Assembly (NCBI GenBank): GCA_045589595.1
Contig: JAZNPK010000009.1
Location: 1 to 43,985, forward strand
DNA from: SIG77 sp045589595
Lineage (GTDB): Bacteria > Verrucomicrobiota > Lentisphaeria > Victivallales > UBA1829
Length of the DNA stretch: 43,985 nt
Direction of reading: 5' to 3'
Shown here piece after piece: positions 7,526-16,054 of the stretch. Below the pieces are notes generated by a model that had not been told where the DNA came from, made no database searches, and saw nothing but the letters and a program-made list of their open reading frames with translations. The number at the start of each line of letters is the position of its first letter. Position 1 is the first letter of the stretch. A program made the translations under genes and the position numbers.

Positions 7526-8662
7526 TTAGCGTTTGAAGATGAGAGATTTCATATATTTGCGGTACCCTTCCTCCACATCGTAGCGGAAATTGAAAAGCAT
7601 ATCGGAAGCCTTGGCATAAAATTCTTCCTGTTCCTTTTCAGAGAGGGTTTCAAAGGCGAGGATCGTCTTGCCGAGGGCATCCCGGTCCGCCACTGCCTTT
7701 TCCAGATAGGCTCTGCGGAAACCGAAGTCTTCGCCGTACATCTTGAAACTGTGCGGCAGGTGAGCAAACTGTTCCTTGAAGTACGCTTCTTTGCGTTCAA
7801 AGGGACGCGAAAGGTTCAAGTCGATGCTGTTGACGGCTTCCCGGTAGGCGTTCCATCCGCGCAGCAGCACATGTTTGCGCATGGCTGTTTTCTGGGCGGG
7901 AGTGAAATCCGGCCAGCGGATATAACCTGCCTGGTTCGCCTGATGGACCGTACCGCCCCAGGTCTGACGGTTGGTGATCACGGAAAGACGCCAGAAATTG
8001 TCGCGCTTCTTTGCGAAGGGCAGTCTGTCGAACAGGGGATCCCAGGGAATATGATACCGTTTCAGGTAGCCGTTGGGCAGGATCCGTGTTTCGGCAGTGA
8101 TGAAATCTTCAATGGAGCGGAACGTTCTGTCTTCCATCATCCACGGATAACAATTGATCTTCGGGTTGATGTTGTTGCTGATGAACTGGTAATAGTGTTC
8201 GATCTTGGACGTATCCGCATCGCCGGGCGTAAAGAAACATTCCGATGTGCCGGCAGGAAGATTTTTGCCTTCTTCCAATGCTTTCTTGAAACCGGGTTCG
8301 CTGGTGAAGATCAGCAGATCGAAACCTTTTTCACTGCAATAGACTGTAATGGCGCAGACGGATTTTTCCGTATCTTCACCGGTCAGTGCATCGCGCTGAA
8401 CAATGGGGTCGGTCCAGAGCTGGGAGGCACTTTTGCCGTAGGGTCTGAATCCGAAATGCCACCGTTCCGGGGCTGTTTTCAGCAGTGTTTCAAAGTTGGC
8501 GGGCAGTTCGCGGAATTCCACATCCAGACAGTTTTTTGCGTCCGGAACGAAATCGACGAGCTCTTTTTTTGCCGCTTCGTCAGCGGTGCATGTGCATGCG
8601 CTGAAGAAAAGTCCGCACAGCGCGGCGGCAGCGGAGAAGAAAAATTTATTTTTGATGTTCAT
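7526..8662 (-). CDS. Lipoprotein with CBM9-like domain
   Basis: A 378-residue protein whose signal peptide ends in a lipobox-like FFSAC, so it is probably membrane-anchored. The central part has hallmarks of family 9-type carbohydrate-binding modules found in environmental sugar-binding proteins: IPWDPL, then DNFWRLSVITNRQTWGGT, then GYIRWPDFTPAQ. The C-terminal 100 residues are charged and helical. It starts 2 bases after the preceding gene's stop, so the two are tightly co-transcribed and probably act on the same glycan. No catalytic motif was recognised. Confidence 0.65.
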   Translation of the reverse strand: MNIKNKFFFSAAAALCGLFFSACTCTADEAAKKELVDFVPDAKNCLDVEFRELPANFETLLKTAPERWHFGFRPYGKSASQLWTDPIVQRDALTGEDTEKSVCAITVYCSEKGFDLLIFTSEPGFKKALEEGKNLPAGTSECFFTPGDADTSKIEHYYQFISNNINPKINCYPWMMEDRTFRSIEDFITAETRILPNGYLKRYHIPWDPLFDRLPFAKKRDNFWRLSVITNRQTWGGTVHQANQAGYIRWPDFTPAQKTAMRKHVLLRGWNAYREAVNSIDLNLSRPFERKEAYFKEQFAHLPHSFKMYGEDFGFRRAYLEKAVADRDALGKTILAFETLSEKEQEEFYAKASDMLFNFRYDVEEGYRKYMKSLIFKR

Positions 8663-8664
8663 GA

Positions 8665-11181
8665 TTATTTGACTCCCCGGGCTTTCGCCAGTTCCATGAG
8701 GGTGATGATTCTGTGAGCGGCACCGGCGCGGAATGCATCGTAATCGCCTTTGTCGCCGTTATAGACTTCCAGCCAGACCAGTTGGCGTCTTGCTTCTCTT
8801 GCAACGACCTGATCCTTGTGATCCCGGTATTTGAGCGCCTGCATTTTCATCAGGGACGCATAGCGGACGTCATCGTAACCTTCTCTGGTCCCGAGGAGTT
8901 TCAGGGTGGGGATGGCACCGTTCTTCTGGGCGTAAGCCATACAGAAGTTACGGTAGTTGCCGTCGCCGCCGGGCCATTCATCAAATTCGTTGACGTGTCT
9001 GCCGATATAGCCGTGGAGCATGTGACCGTCCATGTGGCGTTTGTACATATACAGACCCAGTCTGCGGCGGTACCAGGAGGGATTTTCTGCGCCGGGGAAG
9101 GGGTTGCAGTAGTTCATCTGTCTGCCGCCGGCAGCGTGCCAGATCTCGGACCAGTCTTTGCGGATACGGGTGGCGGAGTCCATACTGTTGAAGTCGGATG
9201 TATAAGCATACAGCACATCGCTCATACCGTGGGTCATCAGATGACCGTTGGAGTTTTCGCGGATCAGATCCACGCCCGGTGCGATCATCTGCACCAGCAG
9301 CGGATAGTAACTGGATTCGGATGCACCGCAGGAATACCATTCCGGTTCAAAACCGAGAACGGATTTATACATATCCGTCGTCTTTTTCAGTTCGCGGAGG
9401 AACAGTTTATCCAGCACGGCTTTGTGTTCAGATGTCATGGCATCCAGAGGTCCGCCGAAGTTGTTGAACCACTGGCGCGGGGACAAGCCCTGACCGACCA
9501 GATAACGGACATCCAGACCCACATTTTTGGCGATCTTCAGATGTTCCGCAGAACCGGCGATCCCGCTCGGATGCATCAGATTGTATTCCACCAGCAGCTT
9601 GAGTGCCGCTTCATAAGTCTTCATGCTGTACTGGAACGGTGCGCGGTTGATGTGGGAGAAATAAACTTTGTTCACATCTGCATAAGTACGCGGTTCCGGC
9701 AATTCAAAGGGCAGCACGCGGACGGTCATTTTCAGTTCGCCCTGTTTTTTGCCTTTGGAAAGCATTTCGACTTTGCCTTCATAGAAGCCCGCTTCCGCTC
9801 CCTTCGGCACGTGGACCGTCAGAACAAACTGCTGGTTTCTGCCGGTTTCCGGAAGATCCATGGGCTGAAGTTCCGTCGCATCATTGAAGGGAACATTGTC
9901 CAGATCAAAACTGGGACGGTCATAATCGTAGCAGCTGATGTCGGCGTATGTGGTGCCGGTGGGATAAGTCAGACGCATATAGTTGGTGCGGGCGATCTCA
10001 TCCACCGTAATGGCTTTGTCGTCTTTCATCAGCAGGTCCGGCGTAAGAACGCGCTGCCGTTTGTCGGAATGATAGGTCATCCATGCACCGCCGGTACGGA
10101 ACCAGCGTTTCACAAGACGCACATCCACTGCCGATGAGGGAATGGTGTGTTTGCCGTTCTTCAGATCCGTGACCTTGAGAAGGAAGTCTTCGTGTTTCCG
10201 CAGGGGAACCACGATCACAGAGGCAGATTCGTATTCACCTTTCGCCGCATAGATGGAAAGATGATTCGTAAATTCACCGGATGCCGGCAGCGTGTAGGGC
10301 AGGAAGATCTCCTGGGATGTGGCTGAAACGGAGTAGGTGGCAAGGCTGTTGCAGGTGATGGCAGGATCGGCTGCCAGTTTTTCCGCAATGGTCGCCGCAT
10401 TGGAAAGATCGCGTTCCAGACGGCGGACTTCACCAATGGTCGTCACAAATTTATTGGCGTCCGCTTTGAGAACCGCATAACGTTTCGCAAGGGCATTTTT
10501 CCAGTCGCGCAAATTGGCAAAACGGGGCGTATTGTTCTTCGCAAGAAGTTCGTTAAACGCCTTGAACGCGTTGTCGATACGGGCAATATCCTGCTCCTGC
10601 AGATGCGCAATGGCAAGATCTTCCGATTCCAATGCCATATTGTACAAACGGAAATGATGGATCTCACCATCAAATTTTTTCACGGCATCTTTTTTGAACC
10701 GGACAGCCGGCAGGTGGAGAAAATCGTTTTCCGTCTGCCATTTGCCGTCCACATAAAGCGCACAGCGGCGGACTTTGAAGGAATAGAAAAATTCCACATG
10801 ATACCATTTTCCTTCTTCCGGTTTCACCTTGCTCAGAAGAACAAGACGGTCCGCCATCAATTCTGTCGGCTCACAGTCAAAACGCAGTTCAATGAAACCA
10901 TCCTTGTTGACCGCACAGTCAAACGGACCTACGGAAACAGATGTTTCCCCCGGCTCAATGTCGTCAAAACGGATCCAGAAACCTCCGGAAAATTCCTTCG
11001 TGTCAAAATTTTCCAGCGGATTCTGTTTGGATTTGACAGCCGGCGCTGCCATGTCGGATGGATTTTTTACATCCAGATTGGATTTGTAGAGCAATGACGC
11101 TACCGGTTCCGCCGCAGGCAGAACTGCTGCTCCAAGACAGAACAGCCCGGCAATCCACTTTGCATAGAGATTTCGCATCAT
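8665..11181 (-). CDS. Secreted DUF4091 glycoside hydrolase-like protein with LamG-type N-terminal domain
   Basis: An 838-residue exported protein. After a signal peptide (about residues 1-24) comes a concanavalin/LamG-like beta-sandwich (about 25-195; note WYHVEFFYSF and LYVDGKW), a helical linker, a beta-sandwich, and a TIM-barrel-like region ending in a DUF4091 tail with GTREGYDDVRYASL at about 764-777. DUF4091 proteins are related to GH123-type N-acetylhexosaminidases, so glycan hydrolysis is the likely role. ATG at 11181 (or 11178) follows AAAGGAG. It is the first gene of the three-gene operon. Confidence 0.8.
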   Translation of the reverse strand: MMRNLYAKWIAGLFCLGAAVLPAAEPVASLLYKSNLDVKNPSDMAAPAVKSKQNPLENFDTKEFSGGFWIRFDDIEPGETSVSVGPFDCAVNKDGFIELRFDCEPTELMADRLVLLSKVKPEEGKWYHVEFFYSFKVRRCALYVDGKWQTENDFLHLPAVRFKKDAVKKFDGEIHHFRLYNMALESEDLAIAHLQEQDIARIDNAFKAFNELLAKNNTPRFANLRDWKNALAKRYAVLKADANKFVTTIGEVRRLERDLSNAATIAEKLAADPAITCNSLATYSVSATSQEIFLPYTLPASGEFTNHLSIYAAKGEYESASVIVVPLRKHEDFLLKVTDLKNGKHTIPSSAVDVRLVKRWFRTGGAWMTYHSDKRQRVLTPDLLMKDDKAITVDEIARTNYMRLTYPTGTTYADISCYDYDRPSFDLDNVPFNDATELQPMDLPETGRNQQFVLTVHVPKGAEAGFYEGKVEMLSKGKKQGELKMTVRVLPFELPEPRTYADVNKVYFSHINRAPFQYSMKTYEAALKLLVEYNLMHPSGIAGSAEHLKIAKNVGLDVRYLVGQGLSPRQWFNNFGGPLDAMTSEHKAVLDKLFLRELKKTTDMYKSVLGFEPEWYSCGASESSYYPLLVQMIAPGVDLIRENSNGHLMTHGMSDVLYAYTSDFNSMDSATRIRKDWSEIWHAAGGRQMNYCNPFPGAENPSWYRRRLGLYMYKRHMDGHMLHGYIGRHVNEFDEWPGGDGNYRNFCMAYAQKNGAIPTLKLLGTREGYDDVRYASLMKMQALKYRDHKDQVVAREARRQLVWLEVYNGDKGDYDAFRAGAAHRIITLMELAKARGVK

Positions 11182-11221
11182 CTTTGCCGATCTCCTTTGT
11201 GTTGGTTAGGGTTGTTTATAG

Positions 11222-11249
11222 AGAATACATTATCCTTGATAACTATCAA
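11222..11249 (-). promoter_or_regulatory. Promoter of the DUF4091 operon
   Basis: Minus strand: -35 TTGATA (11244-11249), 16-bp spacer, -10 TATTCT (11222-11227), 40 bases before the ATG at 11181. Confidence 0.55.
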
Positions 11250-11338
11250 AACTACACAAAATACATCGCTATTTCATAAAATGCAAATACCACGGAGAAA
11301 AAAATGCAAAAAATAGCAGAGCATATCCGTGTGCGGTG

Positions 11339-11444
11339 GACGGCAGGCGCGGCACTGCGGCGGCACCCGCCGCCGCGGACAGCAGCTGTCGCAGCTGTCC
11401 AGCCCCGGACCGCCAGCGGTCCGGGGCGTGCCGCGCCTGCCGTC
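11339..11444. repeat. GC-rich cloverleaf of nested inverted repeats
   Basis: A perfect 17-bp outer stem (11339-11355 with 11428-11444) encloses three hairpins: 11357-11363/11367-11373, 11377-11383/11394-11400 and 11402-11413/11416-11427, the last being 12 bp and perfect. Nearly all 106 bases are paired in this model. It lies between the stop of the ADP-ribosylglycohydrolase gene and the DUF4091 promoter. There is no T-run, so it is not a standard terminator, although it would lie at the 3' end of the upstream minus-strand transcript. I do not recognise the family. Confidence 0.85.
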
Positions 11445-11455
11445 GTGCTGTGCGT

Positions 11456-13417
11456 TCAGATGGTGTCGTGATTTTGTGCGTTGATGCAGACTTCCCGGAT
11501 GAAGCAGACGCCCATTTCGGCGAAGAAACCGCATCCGCCGCGAGAGAAGGTATGATCTTCCGTTTCGAGCCGGATGCCGTTGATATCGGCGGTGATCTGT
11601 TTCCCGTCTTCTGCGAGGGAAATGGGGAAGAAGGTATCCGGTTCCGGTGTAAACGGGACCGACTGCAGAATGGTGACATCCTCATCGTTGTGCCGGACGA
11701 GTTTGGCGGTTCCGTTCTGAAATTCCAGTGCGGTGTACCGTTTTGTTCCCTGATAATGGATGATCAGACCGCAGCAGTCGGCGGCGTGGATTTTGAATTG
11801 GCACTGCATGGATGTGCCGGACCAGTACCGGTTGCCGGTCACGAGAACGCCTCTGCCTTCATTCTGACCGAGCCTTGAGCCTTCCGGTGTATTGTACCAG
11901 TAACAGGTGCTGTTGATCCATCCGCGGGGACAGAGTGCGTAATTTGCATCCGCGGCGGCGTATTCCGCATGGACTGTTCCCTTGAGGCTGATGGAGCGGA
12001 TGACAGCGGATCCGCTCTGTTTCAATCTGAATCCGAAAGCTTTTACGGTATCGCCGCTGTGGAGTTCTGTTACGGTTTCTGTGCTTTCATCGGCACGGAT
12101 GATGTCGTAGATGAGTTCCAGTTTTTCCGGATCGTCGCACTCATAAACCGGTTTGATGCCGGGATAGATCAGTGGCGTCGCAACGGACTGATAAGGAGCA
12201 TTTTCCGCGTTGATGATCAGACAGGGACGCATAAAGCGGTCACCTGTTTTCCCGGTCAGGACAAGGGATCCGTTTTTATTTTCAGCGGTCCCTTCCTGTT
12301 CCGGCATGAATCCCTGAACGGAACCGGGCAGACTGAAATGGAAATAAGTTTCCGGGATCACCGGCTCCATACCAGCGATTTTTCTGCCGATGGCGGCGAT
12401 CCGGCAGGCTTCATTTGCGACATCGCAGCAGGCAGTTGTGCCGTCTGCAGTGGGGACGAAAATGCGGTCGGAGAAAGGCGTCAGGAAGTCGTACGGTTTT
12501 TTCAGCGCATCCGATCCGGCGGCGAGGGCGGTAACGGTTCCCACATTGGCGGCATTGCAATCGGTATCCCACCCGGCAGTGGTGACGATCTGCATGGTCT
12601 TATAAAAATCCTGTTGTCCGTACGCCCATGCCATGACCATAACGGCGTGATTGGGGACGACGTGGCATCCGCCGCCGTACCGGTGATAACCGTATTTTTC
12701 CTCGATCCGGGCATAAGTTTTTTCCCAGTCACCGTCTTCTGCCGCCCAGCTGCGGACGTCTCTGTGGATTTGTGCAATAAGACAATCGGCGGGGATCACA
12801 CTGACGCCGGTATCCAGCAGCCGGTTCATATCTTTTTCGGTAAATGCCGCCGCCACCATAGCCGCTACGGTCTGCGCCGCATATACGGCTTCTCCATCGT
12901 GGGAGACGCGGGCGGCTTTTTCCGCCAGTTCCGCTGCCAGACGGGGATCGCCCGGTGCGACCATGCCGAAGGCATCGATAAAGATCTGGGCACCGATCTG
13001 TTCCGATACGACTTTTCCGTTCAGAGCCATACTGCCGGAGGCGGGGGCTTTGATCCCGTTTTTCAAACGCAGATACGCGGTATGTTCCGTGGACCATGCC
13101 ATACCGCCCCACCAGAGAATGGTTTTACATTCAATGAGATAATTCAGCCATGTATCGCCGAAAAAAGTCTGCGGTGTTTTTCCGTACAGACCGGAATCTT
13201 CCAATGTGCGTATAAATGTGACCGTACCGGAAATATCATCATCCACCACGATCAGCGGCACATTCAGTTCAGCGGCACAATAATGATCCAGCAGCGGACC
13301 GAACCGTTGCTGGATCCTTGTTTTGTGCCATCCCTCCACAGGACGACCGAAATAGACACCGGCGATTTTTCCAAGCAGCGCCGTATAAACCTGCGTTTCA
13401 TAGTGCGCCCAGTCCAT
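11456..13417 (-). CDS. ADP-ribosylglycohydrolase family protein with C-terminal beta-rich domain
   Basis: A 653-residue protein. Residues 1-320 are an ADP-ribosylglycohydrolase (ARH/DraG) fold with the expected metal-binding clusters: VVDDDISGT (D59-D61) and GWDTDCNAANVG (D284 and D286); ARVSHDGEAVY (about 169-179) is also family-typical. Members remove ADP-ribose from proteins or act on other glycosidic bonds. Residues about 350-653 are beta-rich and resemble a LamG-like sugar-binding module, which suggests a carbohydrate target rather than a protein. No signal peptide is visible. It is the last gene of the minus-strand group starting at 16609, and a cloverleaf repeat begins 12 bases after its stop. 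Confidence 0.8.
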   Translation of the reverse strand: MDWAHYETQVYTALLGKIAGVYFGRPVEGWHKTRIQQRFGPLLDHYCAAELNVPLIVVDDDISGTVTFIRTLEDSGLYGKTPQTFFGDTWLNYLIECKTILWWGGMAWSTEHTAYLRLKNGIKAPASGSMALNGKVVSEQIGAQIFIDAFGMVAPGDPRLAAELAEKAARVSHDGEAVYAAQTVAAMVAAAFTEKDMNRLLDTGVSVIPADCLIAQIHRDVRSWAAEDGDWEKTYARIEEKYGYHRYGGGCHVVPNHAVMVMAWAYGQQDFYKTMQIVTTAGWDTDCNAANVGTVTALAAGSDALKKPYDFLTPFSDRIFVPTADGTTACCDVANEACRIAAIGRKIAGMEPVIPETYFHFSLPGSVQGFMPEQEGTAENKNGSLVLTGKTGDRFMRPCLIINAENAPYQSVATPLIYPGIKPVYECDDPEKLELIYDIIRADESTETVTELHSGDTVKAFGFRLKQSGSAVIRSISLKGTVHAEYAAADANYALCPRGWINSTCYWYNTPEGSRLGQNEGRGVLVTGNRYWSGTSMQCQFKIHAADCCGLIIHYQGTKRYTALEFQNGTAKLVRHNDEDVTILQSVPFTPEPDTFFPISLAEDGKQITADINGIRLETEDHTFSRGGCGFFAEMGVCFIREVCINAQNHDTI

Positions 13418-13457
13418 CAGAAAGACTCCGGTTTTTGATTGGATCGATCAGACAGGA

Positions 13458-13736
13458 TCAATGACGGCGTTTTCTGCTCTTGGGTTCATCATCGAAGTCA
13501 TCGTCCAGAATGTCATCGAAGTCGTCAAGATCATCGAAATCGGCGTAATCGTCATCATCTGCGAATTCATCATCATCTGCGAATTCGTCATCGTCGTCGT
13601 AATAATTGTCGTCCTCATCGTCATTCAGGACATTACCGGCTGTGATCAGAGCGCCGCATTCCGGACAGCATCCGTCTTCTGCTTCCATCTGTTTTTCGTT
13701 GATTTCCATGTCGCAGTAGGGGCAAATCAGAACCAT
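13458..13736 (-). CDS. Small zinc-ribbon protein with acidic tail
   Basis: A 92-residue protein. The first 30 residues form a zinc ribbon with CPYC and CPEC knuckles. Residues about 38-83 are almost entirely Asp/Glu with Tyr and Phe (repeated DDDEFADDDEFADDD), and the end is basic (KSRKRRH). I chose ATG at 13736, eight bases after AGGAG; a TTG two codons upstream (13742) is possible. The tail resembles acidic extensions on nucleic-acid or ribosome-associated proteins, but the function is unknown. It lies between the murB-ddl fusion and the ARH-like gene, with gaps of about 35-40 bases. Confidence 0.75.
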   Translation of the reverse strand: MVLICPYCDMEINEKQMEAEDGCCPECGALITAGNVLNDDEDDNYYDDDDEFADDDEFADDDDYADFDDLDDFDDILDDDFDDEPKSRKRRH

Positions 13737-13770
13737 ATTCAAATCTCCTTTTGTTGATAAGGTGTTGTTG

Positions 13771-15666
13771 TTATTTCTTCAAAGCGTCAAATACCAGACC
13801 GGAATACAATTCCATCAGACTGATCCCGGCAGCCATGGCGGCTTTCGGCAGCAGACTGCTGGCTGTACAGCCCGGCATACTGTTTCCTTCCAGAACATAA
13901 ACACGGTCATCACCCTTCCGGATGATCACATCCACGCGCAGCAGTGTTTCCGCATTGACCGCGCGTGCAAAACGCAGGGACATTTCTTTTGCTTCCGCCT
14001 GGACCCGTTCAGACAGACCCGTGGGCGGGCAGAGATACAGAGTTTCGCCCTGCGCGTGCGTATATTTTGCATCGTAGTCGTACAACTTGCCGGGGAAACG
14101 GATCTCGACCGGGGGCAGGGCATTGCCGAGAAGGATCCCGACTGTCGCTTCCACGCCGTCGATGTATTCTTCCACAAGAACGGTCTTATCATATTTCAAT
14201 GCAGTTGTCACCGCTTCCTGCCAGTCTTCCTCTTTTTCCACCAGCGTCAAACCGAAGGTGGAGCCTTCCGAATTGGGTTTGACGATCAGCGGCAGACTCA
14301 TACCTTCCGGAATGGGCGTGCCGGGTTCCGTGATGACCGCATACTTCGCATTGGTAATGCCGTTCTGGTCCATCACTTTTTTGGATTCCACTTTGTCCAT
14401 GACGACACTCATGGATTTTGCCGGACAGCCCACCGTTCTGATGCCGGCATCTTCCAGCATCTTCTGCAATGTTCCGTCTTCGCCGAATCCGCCGTGGAGG
14501 ACCGGATAGACCACGTCCGCCCAGCGCATATCGTCGGTGATCTCCAACTTCTGAATATCATATTCCCGCACATCAAAACCGCCGTCGCGGAGCGATTCCG
14601 CCACATTGGCAGCTGAAAGCAGGGAAACTTCCCGTTCACTGCTGATCCCGCCCTTCAATACCAGAACTTTTACCGCGGGACGGTCCTTGCCCCATTTTTC
14701 CGCTGTTGCCATATCAATAAATCTAACCTCCGGATTCAGCCGGATGCCGGTCGAATCGTAAACCAGACGCGCCATGGCGTCTGCCGTTTCAAAAAATGCC
14801 GCTTCACTGCCCGGAAGATCCGAACGGTCTGTGCGGTTGATGATCCAGTTCGCATGATCGGGCGAGACCTGAAAACGGCCTTTGTCCAATCCTTTCGCCC
14901 CGCATTGTTCCAGCAGTTTACCGGCAGGCAGATACATGGAGGGATTTTTGAATACACTTCCGGCACTGCGTCCGGCAGGGGAACGCATCCGGCGCAGCAT
15001 TTCACGCCGCTGAAGCAGCGTCTCCTCTTCCGGATTGACCGGCAGAAAACGGAATGCCACACGCAGGACCAACTGTTTTTCAGTGAGAGATGTTTTGCGG
15101 TAGTTCCAGACGATTGCATTTTTTTTCAGACGGCTGACTTTTCCGGTTTCCAGATCCATAACTTCCAGAAATTCCAGAAAATCGCTGATACATTTTCCGT
15201 TCGCCCCGGCGTTCATCACCGTGGCACCGCCCACACTGCCGGGGATCCCGTACAGTGCCGAGGCTCCGCCGTATCCGCAGGCACAGGCGATATCCAGAAT
15301 GTTTTTCATGGACATGGCTCCGCCCGCAACGAACAGACCGTTCCGCCCGTGAGTCATACGGCTGAAATCTTCCTGATGCAGTAATTTCAGGAAAACAGTA
15401 TCCGGCAGAACGCGGTCCGCACCCACAAGATTTGTGCCGCCGCCGATCACACGGATCGTGTAGGCAGGAAATTCTTCACGGATCCGCGTGACAACATTTA
15501 CTGCCTGTGACATCGTCTCGAGGCAGAACAGGGGAAATGTCCCCGTTCCGGCACCGAGGGATGTGTGGTCGCTCCAACGGGCTTCAGGATCAAATCTGAC
15601 ACCTGCAGCCGAAGCGATCTTCGCAAGAGTTCTACCCTTACTTTTTATAAACTTCAGCAGGATCAA
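13771..15666 (-). CDS. murB-ddl: MurB-Ddl fusion: UDP-MurNAc dehydrogenase / D-Ala-D-Ala ligase
   Basis: A 631-residue bifunctional peptidoglycan enzyme. Residues about 25-320 are MurB: IGGGTNL (74-80) binds FAD, GIPGSVGGATVMNAGA (140-155) is diagnostic, and catalytic residues are R190 (NYRKTS), S237 (GSVFKNP) and E313 (NPEVRFI). Residues about 332-631 are Ddl: GGISSEREVSL (339-349), HGGFGEDGT (391-399), ATP-grasp IVKPNSEGSTFGL (461-473), VDVI (578-581) and LEGNSMPGCTASSL (592-605). Both halves appear intact. The only suitable start is TTG at 15666, seven bases after GGGGAG, overlapping the end of hisI by 29 bases, which implies translational coupling. Confidence 0.9.
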   Translation of the reverse strand: MILLKFIKSKGRTLAKIASAAGVRFDPEARWSDHTSLGAGTGTFPLFCLETMSQAVNVVTRIREEFPAYTIRVIGGGTNLVGADRVLPDTVFLKLLHQEDFSRMTHGRNGLFVAGGAMSMKNILDIACACGYGGASALYGIPGSVGGATVMNAGANGKCISDFLEFLEVMDLETGKVSRLKKNAIVWNYRKTSLTEKQLVLRVAFRFLPVNPEEETLLQRREMLRRMRSPAGRSAGSVFKNPSMYLPAGKLLEQCGAKGLDKGRFQVSPDHANWIINRTDRSDLPGSEAAFFETADAMARLVYDSTGIRLNPEVRFIDMATAEKWGKDRPAVKVLVLKGGISSEREVSLLSAANVAESLRDGGFDVREYDIQKLEITDDMRWADVVYPVLHGGFGEDGTLQKMLEDAGIRTVGCPAKSMSVVMDKVESKKVMDQNGITNAKYAVITEPGTPIPEGMSLPLIVKPNSEGSTFGLTLVEKEEDWQEAVTTALKYDKTVLVEEYIDGVEATVGILLGNALPPVEIRFPGKLYDYDAKYTHAQGETLYLCPPTGLSERVQAEAKEMSLRFARAVNAETLLRVDVIIRKGDDRVYVLEGNSMPGCTASSLLPKAAMAAGISLMELYSGLVFDALKK

Positions 15667-16018
15667 AGACCCGCTCCCCGACGATCTCAGTATCGCCGTT
15701 TTCCAGAAGCCGACGGAAGAAACAGGAACGGTAACCCTCGTGGCATGCCGCTCCGCCGATCTGCTCCACTTTGAAAATCACGGTGTCTTCGTCACAGTCG
15801 ATCAGAATTTCTTTCACGACCTGACGGTTGCCGGATTCTTCGCCTTTTTTCCAGAGTTTGCTGCGGCTGCGGGACCAGTAGGTGGCATAACCGCTTTTCA
15901 GCGTTTCTTCCCAGGAAATCTTGTTGATGTACGCCAGCATCAGCACATCACCGGTCTGCCAATCCTGCGCGATCGCGGGGATCAGACCGCCGCTCTTTTC
16001 AAAATCCAGTTCGATCAT
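15638..16018 (-). CDS. hisI: Phosphoribosyl-AMP cyclohydrolase HisI
   Basis: A 126-residue enzyme of histidine biosynthesis that opens the adenine ring of PR-AMP. All family motifs are present: GLIPAIAQDWQTGDVLMLAY near the start, TYWSRSRSKLWKKGEESG, the metal-binding DCDEDT, and ACHEGYRSCFFR. The C-terminal HisE pyrophosphatase domain is absent, so HisE must be separate. ATG at 16018 follows AAGGAAG. No other his genes are adjacent; it lies between a lipoprotein and the murB-ddl gene, which overlaps its 3' end. Confidence 0.93.
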   Translation of the reverse strand: MIELDFEKSGGLIPAIAQDWQTGDVLMLAYINKISWEETLKSGYATYWSRSRSKLWKKGEESGNRQVVKEILIDCDEDTVIFKVEQIGGAACHEGYRSCFFRRLLENGDTEIVGERVFDPAEVYKK

Positions 16019-16054
16019 CGGTTCTTCCTTTGTATATCAGGTTTATGTTTTATT

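Noticed and set aside
11339..11444. Cloverleaf as a tRNA or an integron recombination site
   Set aside because: There is no anticodon arm of standard size or TPsiC box, and no RYYYAAC-type integrase site or integrase gene; the pairing is longer and more regular than either.
8713..13438. Long plus-strand frames opposite the DUF4091 and ARH-like genes
   Set aside because: They mirror real minus-strand genes, have composition typical of reverse-complemented coding sequence (many Phe, His, Gly), and lack start signals.
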